Shown here: piece after piece, positions 26,924 to 35,976 of the stretch
Position numbering within the stretch: the stretch's first letter is position 1
Layout: every line of letters starts with the position of its first letter
NCBI RefSeq assembly: GCF_026711005.1
Contig: NZ_JAPPVJ010000001.1
Span: 620,001-684,000, forward strand
Reading direction: 5' to 3'
Origin: Sphingobacterium sp. UT-1RO-CII-1
GTDB taxonomy: Bacteria > Bacteroidota > Bacteroidia > Sphingobacteriales > Sphingobacteriaceae
DNA length: 64,000 nucleotides
Translations under genes and position numbers: made by a program
The notes under the pieces: model-generated
The model's database searches: none
What the model was told of the DNA's origin: nothing
Seen by the model: the letters and a program-made list of their open reading frames with translations, nothing else

Positions 26924-28538
26924 TTATAATTTTGCCACAACGCTTTGCAATTTCCATATCATGCGTAATAACCAATATTATTTTATCTTCAGCTGCCGCT
27001 AACAGACGTGTCATCAACATCTGCGCGGTTTTGGCATCCAATGCTGAAGTTAATTCGTCTAGAAGCCAAATCGGCGAATCTCTCAGCATCGCTCTAGCAA
27101 TAGCTATTCGCTGCGCCTGTCCTTCTGATAGTCCATAGCCTTCTTCTCCTATTTCTGTATCCAAGCCTTTCGGCAATTCGTAAATAAACTCTGCACATCC
27201 TAAATATATAGCCTTATCCATTTCTTCTAAGGTTATCTTATCGCCCATCACTTCCAGATTTTGACGAACTGTCCCTCGAAATAGCTTACCGCCCTGCGGT
27301 ACATATGCCATGTTTATACGATATTGATCTTTCAATATCTTTTTTCCGTTTTCACATTCTATAAAAATGTCTCCCTCTGTTGGCACCAACAAGCCTAACA
27401 ACAATCGCACAAACGTTGTCTTTCCCTTTCCGCTTGCTCCCATAATGGCCACAGACTCTCCTTTCGCGACGGACAAACTCAATCCCTCTATAATCAGTTG
27501 GTCTTCATACTTAAAGCTGACATCCTTAACATGCAAAGCCTTCAATTTTTTTATTTTTATATCTTCCTTCTCAAGCTCTACCTCCACATCCATTAAATCC
27601 ATCACACGATCTGCCGCTACTCTTGACCGTATCATAAAAGGCACAAAAGCCATAAGCGACAAAACAGGCGTTTGTATCCTGCTCACCAATTGTAAGAAAG
27701 CTGTTAACGACCCAAAAGTAATCAGGCCCAAATGCAAACGATACAGCCCCCAACAGAAAGCGAGTAAAAAGCCTATTGCTCCTAACAGACGAATCAAACC
27801 ATGCGAGAACGTCGTAAAATTGATCAACTCCTTTTGCAAGCTCCCTACCTTTTTAATACTGTCTTCTACTCTCGCCCATCGTGCTGCATATATAGACAAT
27901 GCCCTTATCAACAACTTATACTGTATGCTTTCCTGCACGACATGCCCAAATTCGCTTTGCGCTTTTTTCAACCTTTCATTCAGCGCTTTTGACTTTTTAA
28001 AATACACCTTTGCCAAACCAAACATTAACGAAACCATGAGCATTAAAACTGCAAGTCGAATGTCAAACCAGGCCAACACTAAAAAAAATGTAATTAAACT
28101 AATGGCTGTCACAATCGCCGACCATATGCTATATCCGGCCATCAACACCACTTCTTGCACATCATTCTGTATACGCACCTGCACATCACCTGAAGTCCAT
28201 TTATTCATAAACCGCCATGTAGCTCGCAATTGTCTACTCAACAAATTTCGTTGTGTTTTCAACAACATCTCAACCTTTGTCCTGTCATTTAGCCACCCTG
28301 CAAACACTCTCAAAACGACCGAAAGCAACAACGACAACAACATAATCTGCAGATCATTTGAAAAAAAAGCCCCCGAGCCCATCACCGCCATATCCACTAC
28401 TTTCTTTGTCCACAACACAAAAACCACCCCTAGGCATATACTTGTCACTTCGAGAGCCACATACAGAAACAGCCTCAACCGAAATCCTTCGGTTAAACAC
28501 CACATCCATCTCATATGTTCTACCAGTCCTCTCTGCAT
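26916..28538 (-). CDS. ABC exporter, fused membrane and ATPase domains
   Basis: A 540-residue half-transporter of the ABCB/MsbA-like type. Six hydrophobic helices lie in residues ~20-310. The ATPase domain (~330-540) has Walker A MGASGKGKTTFVR, a Q-loop near VPQGGKLFRG, signature LSEGQAQRIAIARA (Glu instead of the usual Gly in LSGGQ), Walker B WLLDELTSALD and the H-loop VITHDM. No N-terminal C39 peptidase domain is present. It lies between the nucleotidyltransferase and HPr-kinase-like genes with 1-8 nt spacing. Peptide or glycolipid export are both possible; its place among RiPP-type genes favours a peptide-like substrate, by inference. Confidence 0.88.
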   Translation of the reverse strand: MQRGLVEHMRWMWCLTEGFRLRLFLYVALEVTSICLGVVFVLWTKKVVDMAVMGSGAFFSNDLQIMLLSLLLSVVLRVFAGWLNDRTKVEMLLKTQRNLLSRQLRATWRFMNKWTSGDVQVRIQNDVQEVVLMAGYSIWSAIVTAISLITFFLVLAWFDIRLAVLMLMVSLMFGLAKVYFKKSKALNERLKKAQSEFGHVVQESIQYKLLIRALSIYAARWARVEDSIKKVGSLQKELINFTTFSHGLIRLLGAIGFLLAFCWGLYRLHLGLITFGSLTAFLQLVSRIQTPVLSLMAFVPFMIRSRVAADRVMDLMDVEVELEKEDIKIKKLKALHVKDVSFKYEDQLIIEGLSLSVAKGESVAIMGASGKGKTTFVRLLLGLLVPTEGDIFIECENGKKILKDQYRINMAYVPQGGKLFRGTVRQNLEVMGDKITLEEMDKAIYLGCAEFIYELPKGLDTEIGEEGYGLSEGQAQRIAIARAMLRDSPIWLLDELTSALDAKTAQMLMTRLLAAAEDKIILVITHDMEIAKRCGKIINV

Positions 28539-28539
28539 A

Positions 28540-29640
28540 TTACGTCTTAAAAATGCGTGTATACAACTGTGTTAACGGAAAAAAAACAGACTCCATCGGA
28601 GCATAAGGCCCATATCTCCAGAGACTTTTACTAACGCGCAGAACCGTGTTTTTTCTTCCCCCAATCTGCTGTTCCGCATTTCCTGCATATTGTTTATCAA
28701 AAAAACCAAAATTACCTGCTCTCAACACATCTTCCATCATCCAATCGGCTACCACCTTCTTCTCCTCCCTATATGGCAGGCAATCTCTTTCCATCCCCAA
28801 ATAAGTCACCAATGCTTCATGCAATACTGCTACCCACTTGGCTATGCCCAATTTTGCATATATATGTTTTAAATATATTCCGTCAATTTCTTTACCATAG
28901 CCGCTGTATAATTTTACCACATCACACAGCTGTCTCAAGCCGAGCCCAAATGAAAGAAGATGCTTCAAAACATGTGTTACCACCTGCACCACATTCAAAA
29001 GTGGCGATAACACTCTACAATCTACTCCTTCTATATTTAAACTTCTCCCAGTACCAAACTCTTTGCTTATCATTTTTTTTAAAAATGGCTTCGCAAAGGG
29101 GTTATATATATCAATCATCTTCCGATGATGGTCAACGTCTACCCCCTTATAGCTATAACACATACTTTGTCCGGGCACATACCATACTTCCTTACTGTAC
29201 TTTTCCGCCCAACTATTTGCTTTATTATATTCTTCTTCTGTATAGAAATACCAGTCAATATCTCCACTTACTCTTCTCAACGGCGCGTCATAATGCGCAG
29301 CTAGCGCCTGTCCCTTCAGCAAAACAGGATAAATATTTAACTTTTCAAAACTTTCAACTTGCTTGCTAATACATTTATTCATGTATAGGTTATGCTGTTC
29401 AATTTTCGTTACGCGCACTAACCACTTCATCCACAATTTTTGCGGAGGCAGAAAATTCGGGCTCAATCTTTCAATTGCTTCAAACACTATTCCTTCCACC
29501 GTTTGTTCCACAGCAATGCTATACACTTCCTCCCATTCGCTAGCCGATAGCGGGAAGCTTTCTGGCGCATCTATCGGTTTTGACCATAAACCTGATCGCA
29601 ACAAACTAAAAAATACGATATAAATGCGTTCTTCTTTCAT
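28540..29640 (-). CDS. Nucleotidyltransferase-fold family protein (PF14907-like)
   Basis: A 366-residue protein of the uncharacterised NTP_transf_5 type. The key block is PVLLKGQALAAHYDAPLRRVSGDIDWYF (given here as LLKGQALAAHYD and RVSGDIDWYF), with the DxD pair near residue 125. HHRKMIDIY-like text follows and a helical C-terminal half. Members are frequent beside PqqD-like and HPr-kinase-like genes in peptide-modification clusters, where they are thought to transfer a nucleotide or sugar-phosphate group. The reaction here is unknown. It starts 6 nt after the PqqD-like gene stop and its stop is 1 nt before the ABC exporter start. Confidence 0.78.
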   Translation of the reverse strand: MKEERIYIVFFSLLRSGLWSKPIDAPESFPLSASEWEEVYSIAVEQTVEGIVFEAIERLSPNFLPPQKLWMKWLVRVTKIEQHNLYMNKCISKQVESFEKLNIYPVLLKGQALAAHYDAPLRRVSGDIDWYFYTEEEYNKANSWAEKYSKEVWYVPGQSMCYSYKGVDVDHHRKMIDIYNPFAKPFLKKMISKEFGTGRSLNIEGVDCRVLSPLLNVVQVVTHVLKHLLSFGLGLRQLCDVVKLYSGYGKEIDGIYLKHIYAKLGIAKWVAVLHEALVTYLGMERDCLPYREEKKVVADWMMEDVLRAGNFGFFDKQYAGNAEQQIGGRKNTVLRVSKSLWRYGPYAPMESVFFPLTQLYTRIFKT

Positions 29641-29646
29641 TCCCTT

Positions 29647-29916
29647 TTAATCCACTAGTAAGCCATGCTCTCGAAAAGCAATAAATATAGTTTCTGCATC
29701 CTTTCTGGCCGTCTCTTCAGTAACTTCATAATGCTGGCAAAGCAACTCTGCTATCGCTTCTACAGTAAAACTGCTATTTTCCAACTCTTGCCATAAAAAA
29801 GCCGACGTACTATTTAGCGTAAAAACTGTAGACATATCTACCATTTCTTGCCCGGGGTCTACCACTACGTGGTAATCTCCTATCGTTCTTAAAATCAAAT
29901 CTTTTCTTAACTTCAT
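29647..29916 (-). CDS. PqqD-like protein (RiPP recognition element-type)
   Basis: An 89-residue protein matching the PqqD family: VFTLNSTSAFLWQELENSS, then AEAIAELLCQHYEV-like text (EAIAELLCQHYEVTE) and a DAETIFIAFREHGLL end. The fold is a small winged helix that binds precursor leader peptides and presents them to modifying enzymes in RiPP pathways. No radical SAM, asparagine-synthetase-like or transglutaminase-like partner is adjacent, so the leader it would bind is not evident. It overlaps the upstream peptidase gene by 4 nt. Confidence 0.82.
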   Translation of the reverse strand: MKLRKDLILRTIGDYHVVVDPGQEMVDMSTVFTLNSTSAFLWQELENSSFTVEAIAELLCQHYEVTEETARKDAETIFIAFREHGLLVD

Positions 29917-30377
29917 AGAAACCTTTTTTTAATACTGTAGATTATATACCAAAAGAACCTAAGCAAACATTGTTTAAATTGTTGTATGTTAGTCCCCATC
30001 ACCCTCAAAGCCAGACTTTCCTCTCCACGAAAAGCTTCAGCAACAACTGCCAAAACCTGGCTCTTTTTCACTCTTTCTACCTGCAATTTATTACCATCAC
30101 CTGCCAAAAAAAAGTAGTTTGCCGTGATCCCTACTATACGATGTAAAATATAACTTCCCTCATACTTAGCTAATACTATGTCTTTTTTTATTGGTAGTTT
30201 TTCTGTTTCTAAAACCACAACATCTCCTTCCCTCAACACCGGGTTCATACTGCTTCCCCTCACTGCAATCTTCACTTTCTTTCCCTGGTGTAGCACTTCC
30301 TCTACTTCCTTAAAAAAACTGTTATTTTTCCAAACAATTTTTTCTCCTGCGTGTTTCTTCAGCTTATCACTACTCAT
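29913..30377 (-). CDS. S24/S26 (signal-peptidase-like) family protein
   Basis: A 154-residue protein with a serine-protease box VRGSSMNPVLREGDVVVLE (Ser in GSSM near residue 42). The second block is SYILHRIVGI, with His where LepB-type enzymes have Lys. That Ser/His pairing resembles the S26B (SipW/ER signal peptidase) subgroup. A C-terminal hydrophobic region (RFFWYIIYSI) could anchor it. A leader peptidase role for a peptide handled by the adjacent PqqD, kinase and exporter is plausible but inferred. It lies 11 nt after the GT4 gene. Confidence 0.75.
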   Translation of the reverse strand: MSSDKLKKHAGEKIVWKNNSFFKEVEEVLHQGKKVKIAVRGSSMNPVLREGDVVVLETEKLPIKKDIVLAKYEGSYILHRIVGITANYFFLAGDGNKLQVERVKKSQVLAVVAEAFRGEESLALRVMGTNIQQFKQCLLRFFWYIIYSIKKRFL

Positions 30378-30388
30378 TAAACATTGCT

Positions 30389-31504
30389 TTACGATAAAAG
30401 TTTGCTATATATTTCTTTAGCGTTTTCTACCATCTTCTCTCGCCGAAAGAATTGCTCGTAGCGCATTCTGCTACCCTTCGCCAATTGCTCGTACAATACT
30501 TCATCTGTCATTAACTTTGTTACCGCTCGAGCCAGACTTACTTCATCTTCTACAGGCACAATAAGCCCTGACTGTAAATGCTGATTTACCCAACTCACGC
30601 CCGACCCTGGAATTGCCGTCGATATAATCGGCTTCCCAAAAGCCATCGCTTCTAGCTGTACAATAGCAAAAGCTTCCGTCTTCAAAATAGAACTTAAGCA
30701 AAAACAATCACAAGCTTGGTAATATGCGGCTACATCTTCATCGGCCACAAACCCTAGAAAATCTATTCTATCTGTCACTCCCAAATGCTCACTCAACACC
30801 TTTAAACTCTCCATTAATGGGCCTGTTCCCCCAATCACGATTTGGATTTCATTATCCAATAGGGCTGCTGCTTTAACTAAATATTCATATCCTTTGTACT
30901 CTACCAATCTGCCTAGAGCAAAAACAATTTTCTTACCATGATACCGTTCCCGTATTGTGCTGGCTTTTTCATCCTGCCTATAAAAATCATCTACCCCTAT
31001 GGGAACGTAGTCACATTTCGACTGTACTTTTTCCAAAAACGGCGATTCTCTCACATACACCGGTGTAGTGCCTAATATTAAATCCGCTCTACGTATTAAC
31101 CAAGATTGTAGTGGGGCATAAAGCTTCATTAATCTCTTTTGCTTTAAAATATCACTGTGCCAATGCAGCACTACCTTTCCCTTGTAGCCCGACAAAAATA
31201 GAGCTAAAGCCGCCATAGGGTCCGGGTGGTGCACATGCACTACATCGTAAGCTGTCGCAATCTTGCGCAATCGGCTTATCATGGCCGGTGCTAACATAGT
31301 GGCTGCTAATTTTATTTTAGTATCCACTATTATCAAATTCGCAAATTCATTTAATTTTACCACGCCAGCAGGAAAGTTCTCTGTCGAAGCACACAACATA
31401 TCGCAGTGTACCCTTTCCTCCGAAAGCCCCAACATCAAATCGTACATCACTTTCTCTACTCCTCCCCGTATTGGATAAAATTTACCTACCTGCAATATTT
31501 TCAT
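30389..31504 (-). CDS. Glycosyltransferase family 4
   Basis: A 371-residue GT-B retaining glycosyltransferase. The N-terminal acceptor domain begins MKILQVGKFYPIRGGVEKVM. The donor-binding domain has ALGRLVEYKGYEYLVKA and the E-x7-E region in TEAFAIVQLEAMAFGKP. It builds or decorates the repeat unit of the surface polysaccharide on the cytoplasmic side of the membrane; sugar specificity cannot be read. The start overlaps the previous GT gene by 23 nt, showing tight coupling. Confidence 0.88.
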   Translation of the reverse strand: MKILQVGKFYPIRGGVEKVMYDLMLGLSEERVHCDMLCASTENFPAGVVKLNEFANLIIVDTKIKLAATMLAPAMISRLRKIATAYDVVHVHHPDPMAALALFLSGYKGKVVLHWHSDILKQKRLMKLYAPLQSWLIRRADLILGTTPVYVRESPFLEKVQSKCDYVPIGVDDFYRQDEKASTIRERYHGKKIVFALGRLVEYKGYEYLVKAAALLDNEIQIVIGGTGPLMESLKVLSEHLGVTDRIDFLGFVADEDVAAYYQACDCFCLSSILKTEAFAIVQLEAMAFGKPIISTAIPGSGVSWVNQHLQSGLIVPVEDEVSLARAVTKLMTDEVLYEQLAKGSRMRYEQFFRREKMVENAKEIYSKLLS

Positions 31505-32615
31505 CTCGCTCTTTTAATAGTATATCAAACAAAGCTGACCATTCCGTCACGACGGGCTGCTTTATTTCTACAGATTCTATTTCTGCTAAACATGTTTTTT
31601 CACCTTTAATCAGCCGTCTCATGTGCTCGGCTAGCCAATCGGGTCTATCTGGGTTAAAAAATGCGGTCAACTTACTGCCTGTCGCTGTTTCCCGCGCGTA
31701 AGGCATGTCTGCCAATAGCATTGGTTTGTCATAGTTCGCAAACTCTGATATCGGCAAACCCCAACTTTCCGATTTTGATGGAAAAACCAAGCAGTTTACC
31801 TTCTTATAAAGCTGGAATAATTCATCTCGCTTTTGAAAGCCTATCCATTGCAATGATGAACCTTTATTGCTCCATTTTTTATAAAGCCATTGGGTATATG
31901 CATTTTCGTATCCACTAATCGTGATATAGACCTTAAACTCAGGAACATCTTCCCTGCTTTCCAATAATGCTACTGCTTCGCATAAACACTCAAAATTCTT
32001 ATGACTATTTGGTGATGCTGGAAACAGAAACGAATAACTATCTACTTCATCTTCCCCCAATTCTGGTTTTACAAAAGCCCTTTGCTCAGGCTTAGCCACT
32101 ATCACATCTTCAGCGCAAAAATTAAAATTTCTGATCATTGCTTCCCTAAACCAATCTTGCTGCACAACTAAATATTTATTGGCAGAAATATTCAATGCAT
32201 AAATATATTTTGTAAAGATTGAGAACAACACAATTTTTGGAGCAAAACGAATATCCCTCCAGCTCCATTTATAAAACGAAAAAGAATTATGACAATAAAC
32301 CACCTGACGTACAGCCTTCACCCGCGGACTGGTATCATGTAAAGAGAACCAAAGGTATACCTGCCCAATCTCTTCACTTAATTTCTTCATGGATACATAT
32401 TCATACCACAAGCGGTTAATCCACCTTTTTTTAGGCCACTGTGTTTCTATATACTCAATGTTAGGAAAGTCTGCCAATTCTTTTTTATACACTACAGCAA
32501 CCACACGATAACCTCCACTAGCAGCCAACTGCGACAGGTAATGCAAACAATCACGCAAAATAGCCAATGGCCCCGCTTCCACAATATTAACTGCTGATAT
32601 AACTATTGTCTTCAT
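31482..32615 (-). CDS. Glycosyltransferase, GT-B fold (family 1/4-like)
   Basis: A 377-residue glycosyltransferase, starting MKTIVISAVNIVEAGPLAIL. The N-terminal half is less typical than in its neighbours. The C-terminal nucleotide-sugar domain shows LFPASPNSHKNFECL and CLVFPSKSESWGLPISEFANY, a GT4-like E-x7-E region. Substrates are unknown. Its ATG overlaps the stop of the preceding GT gene by one base. Confidence 0.85.
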   Translation of the reverse strand: MKTIVISAVNIVEAGPLAILRDCLHYLSQLAASGGYRVVAVVYKKELADFPNIEYIETQWPKKRWINRLWYEYVSMKKLSEEIGQVYLWFSLHDTSPRVKAVRQVVYCHNSFSFYKWSWRDIRFAPKIVLFSIFTKYIYALNISANKYLVVQQDWFREAMIRNFNFCAEDVIVAKPEQRAFVKPELGEDEVDSYSFLFPASPNSHKNFECLCEAVALLESREDVPEFKVYITISGYENAYTQWLYKKWSNKGSSLQWIGFQKRDELFQLYKKVNCLVFPSKSESWGLPISEFANYDKPMLLADMPYARETATGSKLTAFFNPDRPDWLAEHMRRLIKGEKTCLAEIESVEIKQPVVTEWSALFDILLKERDENIAGR

Positions 32616-33748
32616 TAGCTCTGGTTTAAAACATCGTCAAATAATTTAGTCCACTGCTGCATAACTACTTCTTCCGAAAAACGCTGCGAACGAAGCCTCC
32701 CTTCCTTTCCCATCTCTCTTCTCAGCGCATCATTACTCAACATTTCGCGCAACCTGCCTACAAAGTCCACCTTATTACCTTGCGGTACTAAATAGCCATT
32801 GCGCCCATCTTCTATAATATCACGGGGTCCGCATTTGCATGCGTAAGAAAGCAGTGGAAGCCCACAGGCCTGTGCTTCCAACAGCGCCATGGGCAAGCCC
32901 TCGTAGCGCGAGGTCATTAAATAAATAGAACTGTTTAGGTAAGCTTCTTCAATATTTTTGATAGGCTCACACAACTGTACATTTCGGTCTAAGTCTAAGT
33001 CTTTTATCATGCTTTTTAACTCCGCCTCCATATCGCCTGTTCCATACACCTTCAATTCCCAGTCCTGGAATCCTGGCTGCACCATCGCCCATATTTTTAT
33101 CAGGTCGTCAAAACCCTTCTGGTAATCGTATCGCCCTACCGCAATAGCTACTTTATTATTCAATTCTGCTAAGGTAGTAGGCACGAAACTATTTGCATTT
33201 GGTATCACCTCCATATTATCTAAGTCGCCCCAATAACCTTTATCTTCTTCTGTTAGTACGACAAACCGATCATATTTTTTTGCCACCTGCATATCTCGGT
33301 CACTTCTCAACTTATCAATAATGCGCCACCATCCCTTTCTCCCATATTGCAATCTTTTAAAACGAGAAAAGTGTATCTCTACTATTTTTTTACTGCCATC
33401 TCCCACCTTATATAAAAAAGACACGTCATGATCGAACATGCTTATCACGATATCTGCTTTTAGTTCCTCCAGTACAACCTTCAGCTTGTTTTTATGTATA
33501 TGCTGCTTTCGCCTGTAGGCCATAATTTTTGAAACCAAGCCTAATCCTTGTATTTCCTGATAATCAACTCCCAGATCAATATGCTTTATTGCTTTATTTA
33601 ATTCAAAATATGGCTCTCTATTTTTCTGATCGGTTGTCACAATCATCACTTCATGCCCCAGATCTGCTAAATAATTCGCTTTATTGGTCAGTACCCTCTC
33701 CATTCCTCCAGCATTAAATAAGCCTGCTATGTTATAGATAATTTTCAT
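32615..33748 (-). CDS. Glycosyltransferase family 4
   Basis: A 377-residue GT4-type enzyme. The N-terminus (NIAGLFNAGGMERVLTNKA) has the GG-x-E acceptor signature. The C-terminus shows AVGRYDYQKGFDDLI, the E-x7-E block in YEGLPMALLEAQACGLP and DIIEDGRNGYLV. It acts on the polysaccharide repeat unit; linkage unknown. It overlaps the Wzy-like gene by 4 nt. Confidence 0.9.
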   Translation of the reverse strand: MKIIYNIAGLFNAGGMERVLTNKANYLADLGHEVMIVTTDQKNREPYFELNKAIKHIDLGVDYQEIQGLGLVSKIMAYRRKQHIHKNKLKVVLEELKADIVISMFDHDVSFLYKVGDGSKKIVEIHFSRFKRLQYGRKGWWRIIDKLRSDRDMQVAKKYDRFVVLTEEDKGYWGDLDNMEVIPNANSFVPTTLAELNNKVAIAVGRYDYQKGFDDLIKIWAMVQPGFQDWELKVYGTGDMEAELKSMIKDLDLDRNVQLCEPIKNIEEAYLNSSIYLMTSRYEGLPMALLEAQACGLPLLSYACKCGPRDIIEDGRNGYLVPQGNKVDFVGRLREMLSNDALRREMGKEGRLRSQRFSEEVVMQQWTKLFDDVLNQS

Positions 33749-34989
33749 CTCGTACTCCTTTCTCTATTACCTATGTTATAAAACAGTGCATATATTAAAA
33801 ACAAATCCGTAGCTACTTTAAGCCAGATGACGAAACCCAATGCCAACAAAAAGAGGAAAAATAATGCATAGCCTGGTAACAACTGACTACACGCCCAAGC
33901 ATTGTAAACAAAAAACAAAGAGAATGTGAACAGCCCCAATAGGCCGTTATAAAACACAAAACGACAATATCCAATATCCGTTCCTACCGCGTGCCAATCA
34001 TCAAAAGTTGCTTTCCCAATCAACCAGGTTTTATAATCATTAGCATCGGGCCATATCCACATCACTGAGTTTAGACGATCTGTAGAACTCGTTTTCCATT
34101 CACCTTTCTCCATCCAATTAAAAAAGCCTTCGAATGCGAAACGCATATAATCGTGAAAAACATCATTAGTCTTGTAAAGATAATTTGCTAAAAAAGCGAC
34201 GATTACAAGAATAAGAACAAAAAAAAGATACAATTTCACAAGTTGTTTCTTCATTAGAAACCGCCATACTCCTGTACCAAAAAATAGATAAATTAAAGCA
34301 AGTGCTGCTCCTGCACTGGTAGTTCTTGCAATTATATTCCCCACAGTAATAATCACAATAAAAGCACTCAAAAATAAAAGTAACATCAGGGTGTCCTTCT
34401 GCACTTTCCAGCTATTTATTAAAACCGCGGAAAGCATCAGCAATACAATAGAGAAACGTACACCCGCATTATCCAATGAAGCGCCTACTCCGTACAATCT
34501 CCCTATATCATTTAAGAAAGTCTGTCCTTGTTCTATATATCGATCTACAACTGTTTTTACAATTGGACTATTGTCAATTACTAATGCCAAAAAACATTGT
34601 GCAACACAAGCAGCGACTAAATAATAGGTTAGGAGAACAAAATCAACTTTATCATGTACTGTCCCTAGACAAATAATTACAAAATATCCAGCAAACATCC
34701 ATACCGAAAAGCTGATAATATAAGTTGCGTAAGAGGAGTCTGATGAATAATTATAATCCATCGAGAAATAGCCTATAGCAGAGAACACAACAGCAAAACA
34801 AATTGCAGCTATTAACTTACTATTTATTTCTACAACACCCGCTTGTATTGACCTAAAGACGGCTAAACAAACCCCTAAAACAGCAAAAATAAGTTTAGTA
34901 TTTATCTGTTCTGGCAAAAAAGTAAAGCCAAAAGAGAAGAAATACATGCTTACAATAGTGCCTAATAAGAAATACTTGATCAACCTCAT
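33745..34989 (-). CDS. Wzy-like polysaccharide polymerase (multi-span membrane protein)
   Basis: A 414-residue protein with about ten to twelve hydrophobic helices and a longer hydrophilic loop near residues 280-330 (NWMEKGEWKTSSTDRLNSVM). The layout, the R-rich loop and location between glycosyltransferases in a locus with Wzx, Wza and Wzc all point to the repeat-unit polymerase. Wzy proteins share little sequence, so the call rests on topology and context; an O-antigen-ligase relative is the main alternative. Confidence 0.65.
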   Translation of the reverse strand: MRLIKYFLLGTIVSMYFFSFGFTFLPEQINTKLIFAVLGVCLAVFRSIQAGVVEINSKLIAAICFAVVFSAIGYFSMDYNYSSDSSYATYIISFSVWMFAGYFVIICLGTVHDKVDFVLLTYYLVAACVAQCFLALVIDNSPIVKTVVDRYIEQGQTFLNDIGRLYGVGASLDNAGVRFSIVLLMLSAVLINSWKVQKDTLMLLLFLSAFIVIITVGNIIARTTSAGAALALIYLFFGTGVWRFLMKKQLVKLYLFFVLILVIVAFLANYLYKTNDVFHDYMRFAFEGFFNWMEKGEWKTSSTDRLNSVMWIWPDANDYKTWLIGKATFDDWHAVGTDIGYCRFVFYNGLLGLFTFSLFFVYNAWACSQLLPGYALFFLFLLALGFVIWLKVATDLFLIYALFYNIGNRERSTR

Positions 34990-34995
34990 AAATAA

Positions 34996-35976
34996 CTACT
35001 TATAGAGGAAACCATATACAAATCGAAACAAAATCAGATTATAGATACGGATCACCCAATCTTGTTTCTTTGTAGCCGCATATTGAATAAATTTAGTTCG
35101 ATTCGAAAATGATGGGTTCATCTTAATATAGGGATGTGCCTCGGTAAACAAAGAACGCCATACTGAAAACATATTCTTATCTTCGCTAAATAAAAGTGGG
35201 AGCTTTGCATTTAATTGGAAAAAAAAGCACTCTTTTAAAAAGATATCTTTGCCGAACACTTCATCTAAATAGGCTATAGTATTCTGCGTATTCTCTAAAA
35301 TATCGTTTAAATGACTCTCTTTAAATTTTTTGGTAAATGCTGTAGAGTTCGTCTGCATGTAATGATAGTAAGCTTTCGGTATATGGGCTACTTTTTGCGC
35401 GTGTGCAAAGAGTTTGATCATTGTCATATCTTCGCCCATTCCTTTTCCTTCCGGAAAACAGATTGAATTCTTAACATACAGATCCCGCTTGATCAACTTG
35501 TTCCACACATTGTACTTCATAGAACCATCCAACATTGCACTTAATGCTTGCTTGGGATCTGTACAATATGGTTGCCGCATATAACGTTCATTTTTATAAA
35601 ATGTCAGGTACCAATCCGTGTATACAATATCAGCATTCTGCTCCACCGCTGTTGACAACATTTCTTGAATACAATCTTCATCCATCCAATCATCACTATC
35701 GCAATGATATATATAGTCTCCCTCTGCGTGTGCTACGCCTGTATTTCTTGCAGCTGGTAATCCTTTATTTTTTTCATGCACCAGTAGTTTCACCTCTGTA
35801 CTACGTAAAGGATAATCTTTTAGTACCTTCTTCAATAACGCAATACTTCCGTCGGGTGAAGCATCATCCACAAAAATATACTGTATATCTTCATACGTCT
35901 GCTCCATCAGGCTACACACACATTTTTCTATGTAACGTTCCACATTATAGATAGGTATAATTATGCTAACAGTCAT
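34996..35976 (-). CDS. Glycosyltransferase family 2
   Basis: A 326-residue GT-A inverting glycosyltransferase beginning SIIIPIYNVERYIEKCV. It has the FVDDASPDGS and CDSDDWMDE (DxD-type) motifs, then a helical C-terminus ending in a basic, hydrophobic stretch that could associate with the membrane. Donor and acceptor are unknown. Its start overlaps the GT14-like gene end by 11 nt. Confidence 0.9.
   Translation of the reverse strand: MTVSIIIPIYNVERYIEKCVCSLMEQTYEDIQYIFVDDASPDGSIALLKKVLKDYPLRSTEVKLLVHEKNKGLPAARNTGVAHAEGDYIYHCDSDDWMDEDCIQEMLSTAVEQNADIVYTDWYLTFYKNERYMRQPYCTDPKQALSAMLDGSMKYNVWNKLIKRDLYVKNSICFPEGKGMGEDMTMIKLFAHAQKVAHIPKAYYHYMQTNSTAFTKKFKESHLNDILENTQNTIAYLDEVFGKDIFLKECFFFQLNAKLPLLFSEDKNMFSVWRSLFTEAHPYIKMNPSFSNRTKFIQYAATKKQDWVIRIYNLILFRFVYGFLYK

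Noticed and set aside
27367-28575. 402-codon ORF on the plus strand opposite the ABC exporter
   Set aside because: The minus strand carries complete ABC-transporter motifs over the same DNA; the plus-strand product is Ser/Thr/Asn-rich with no recognisable domain, so it is an antisense shadow.
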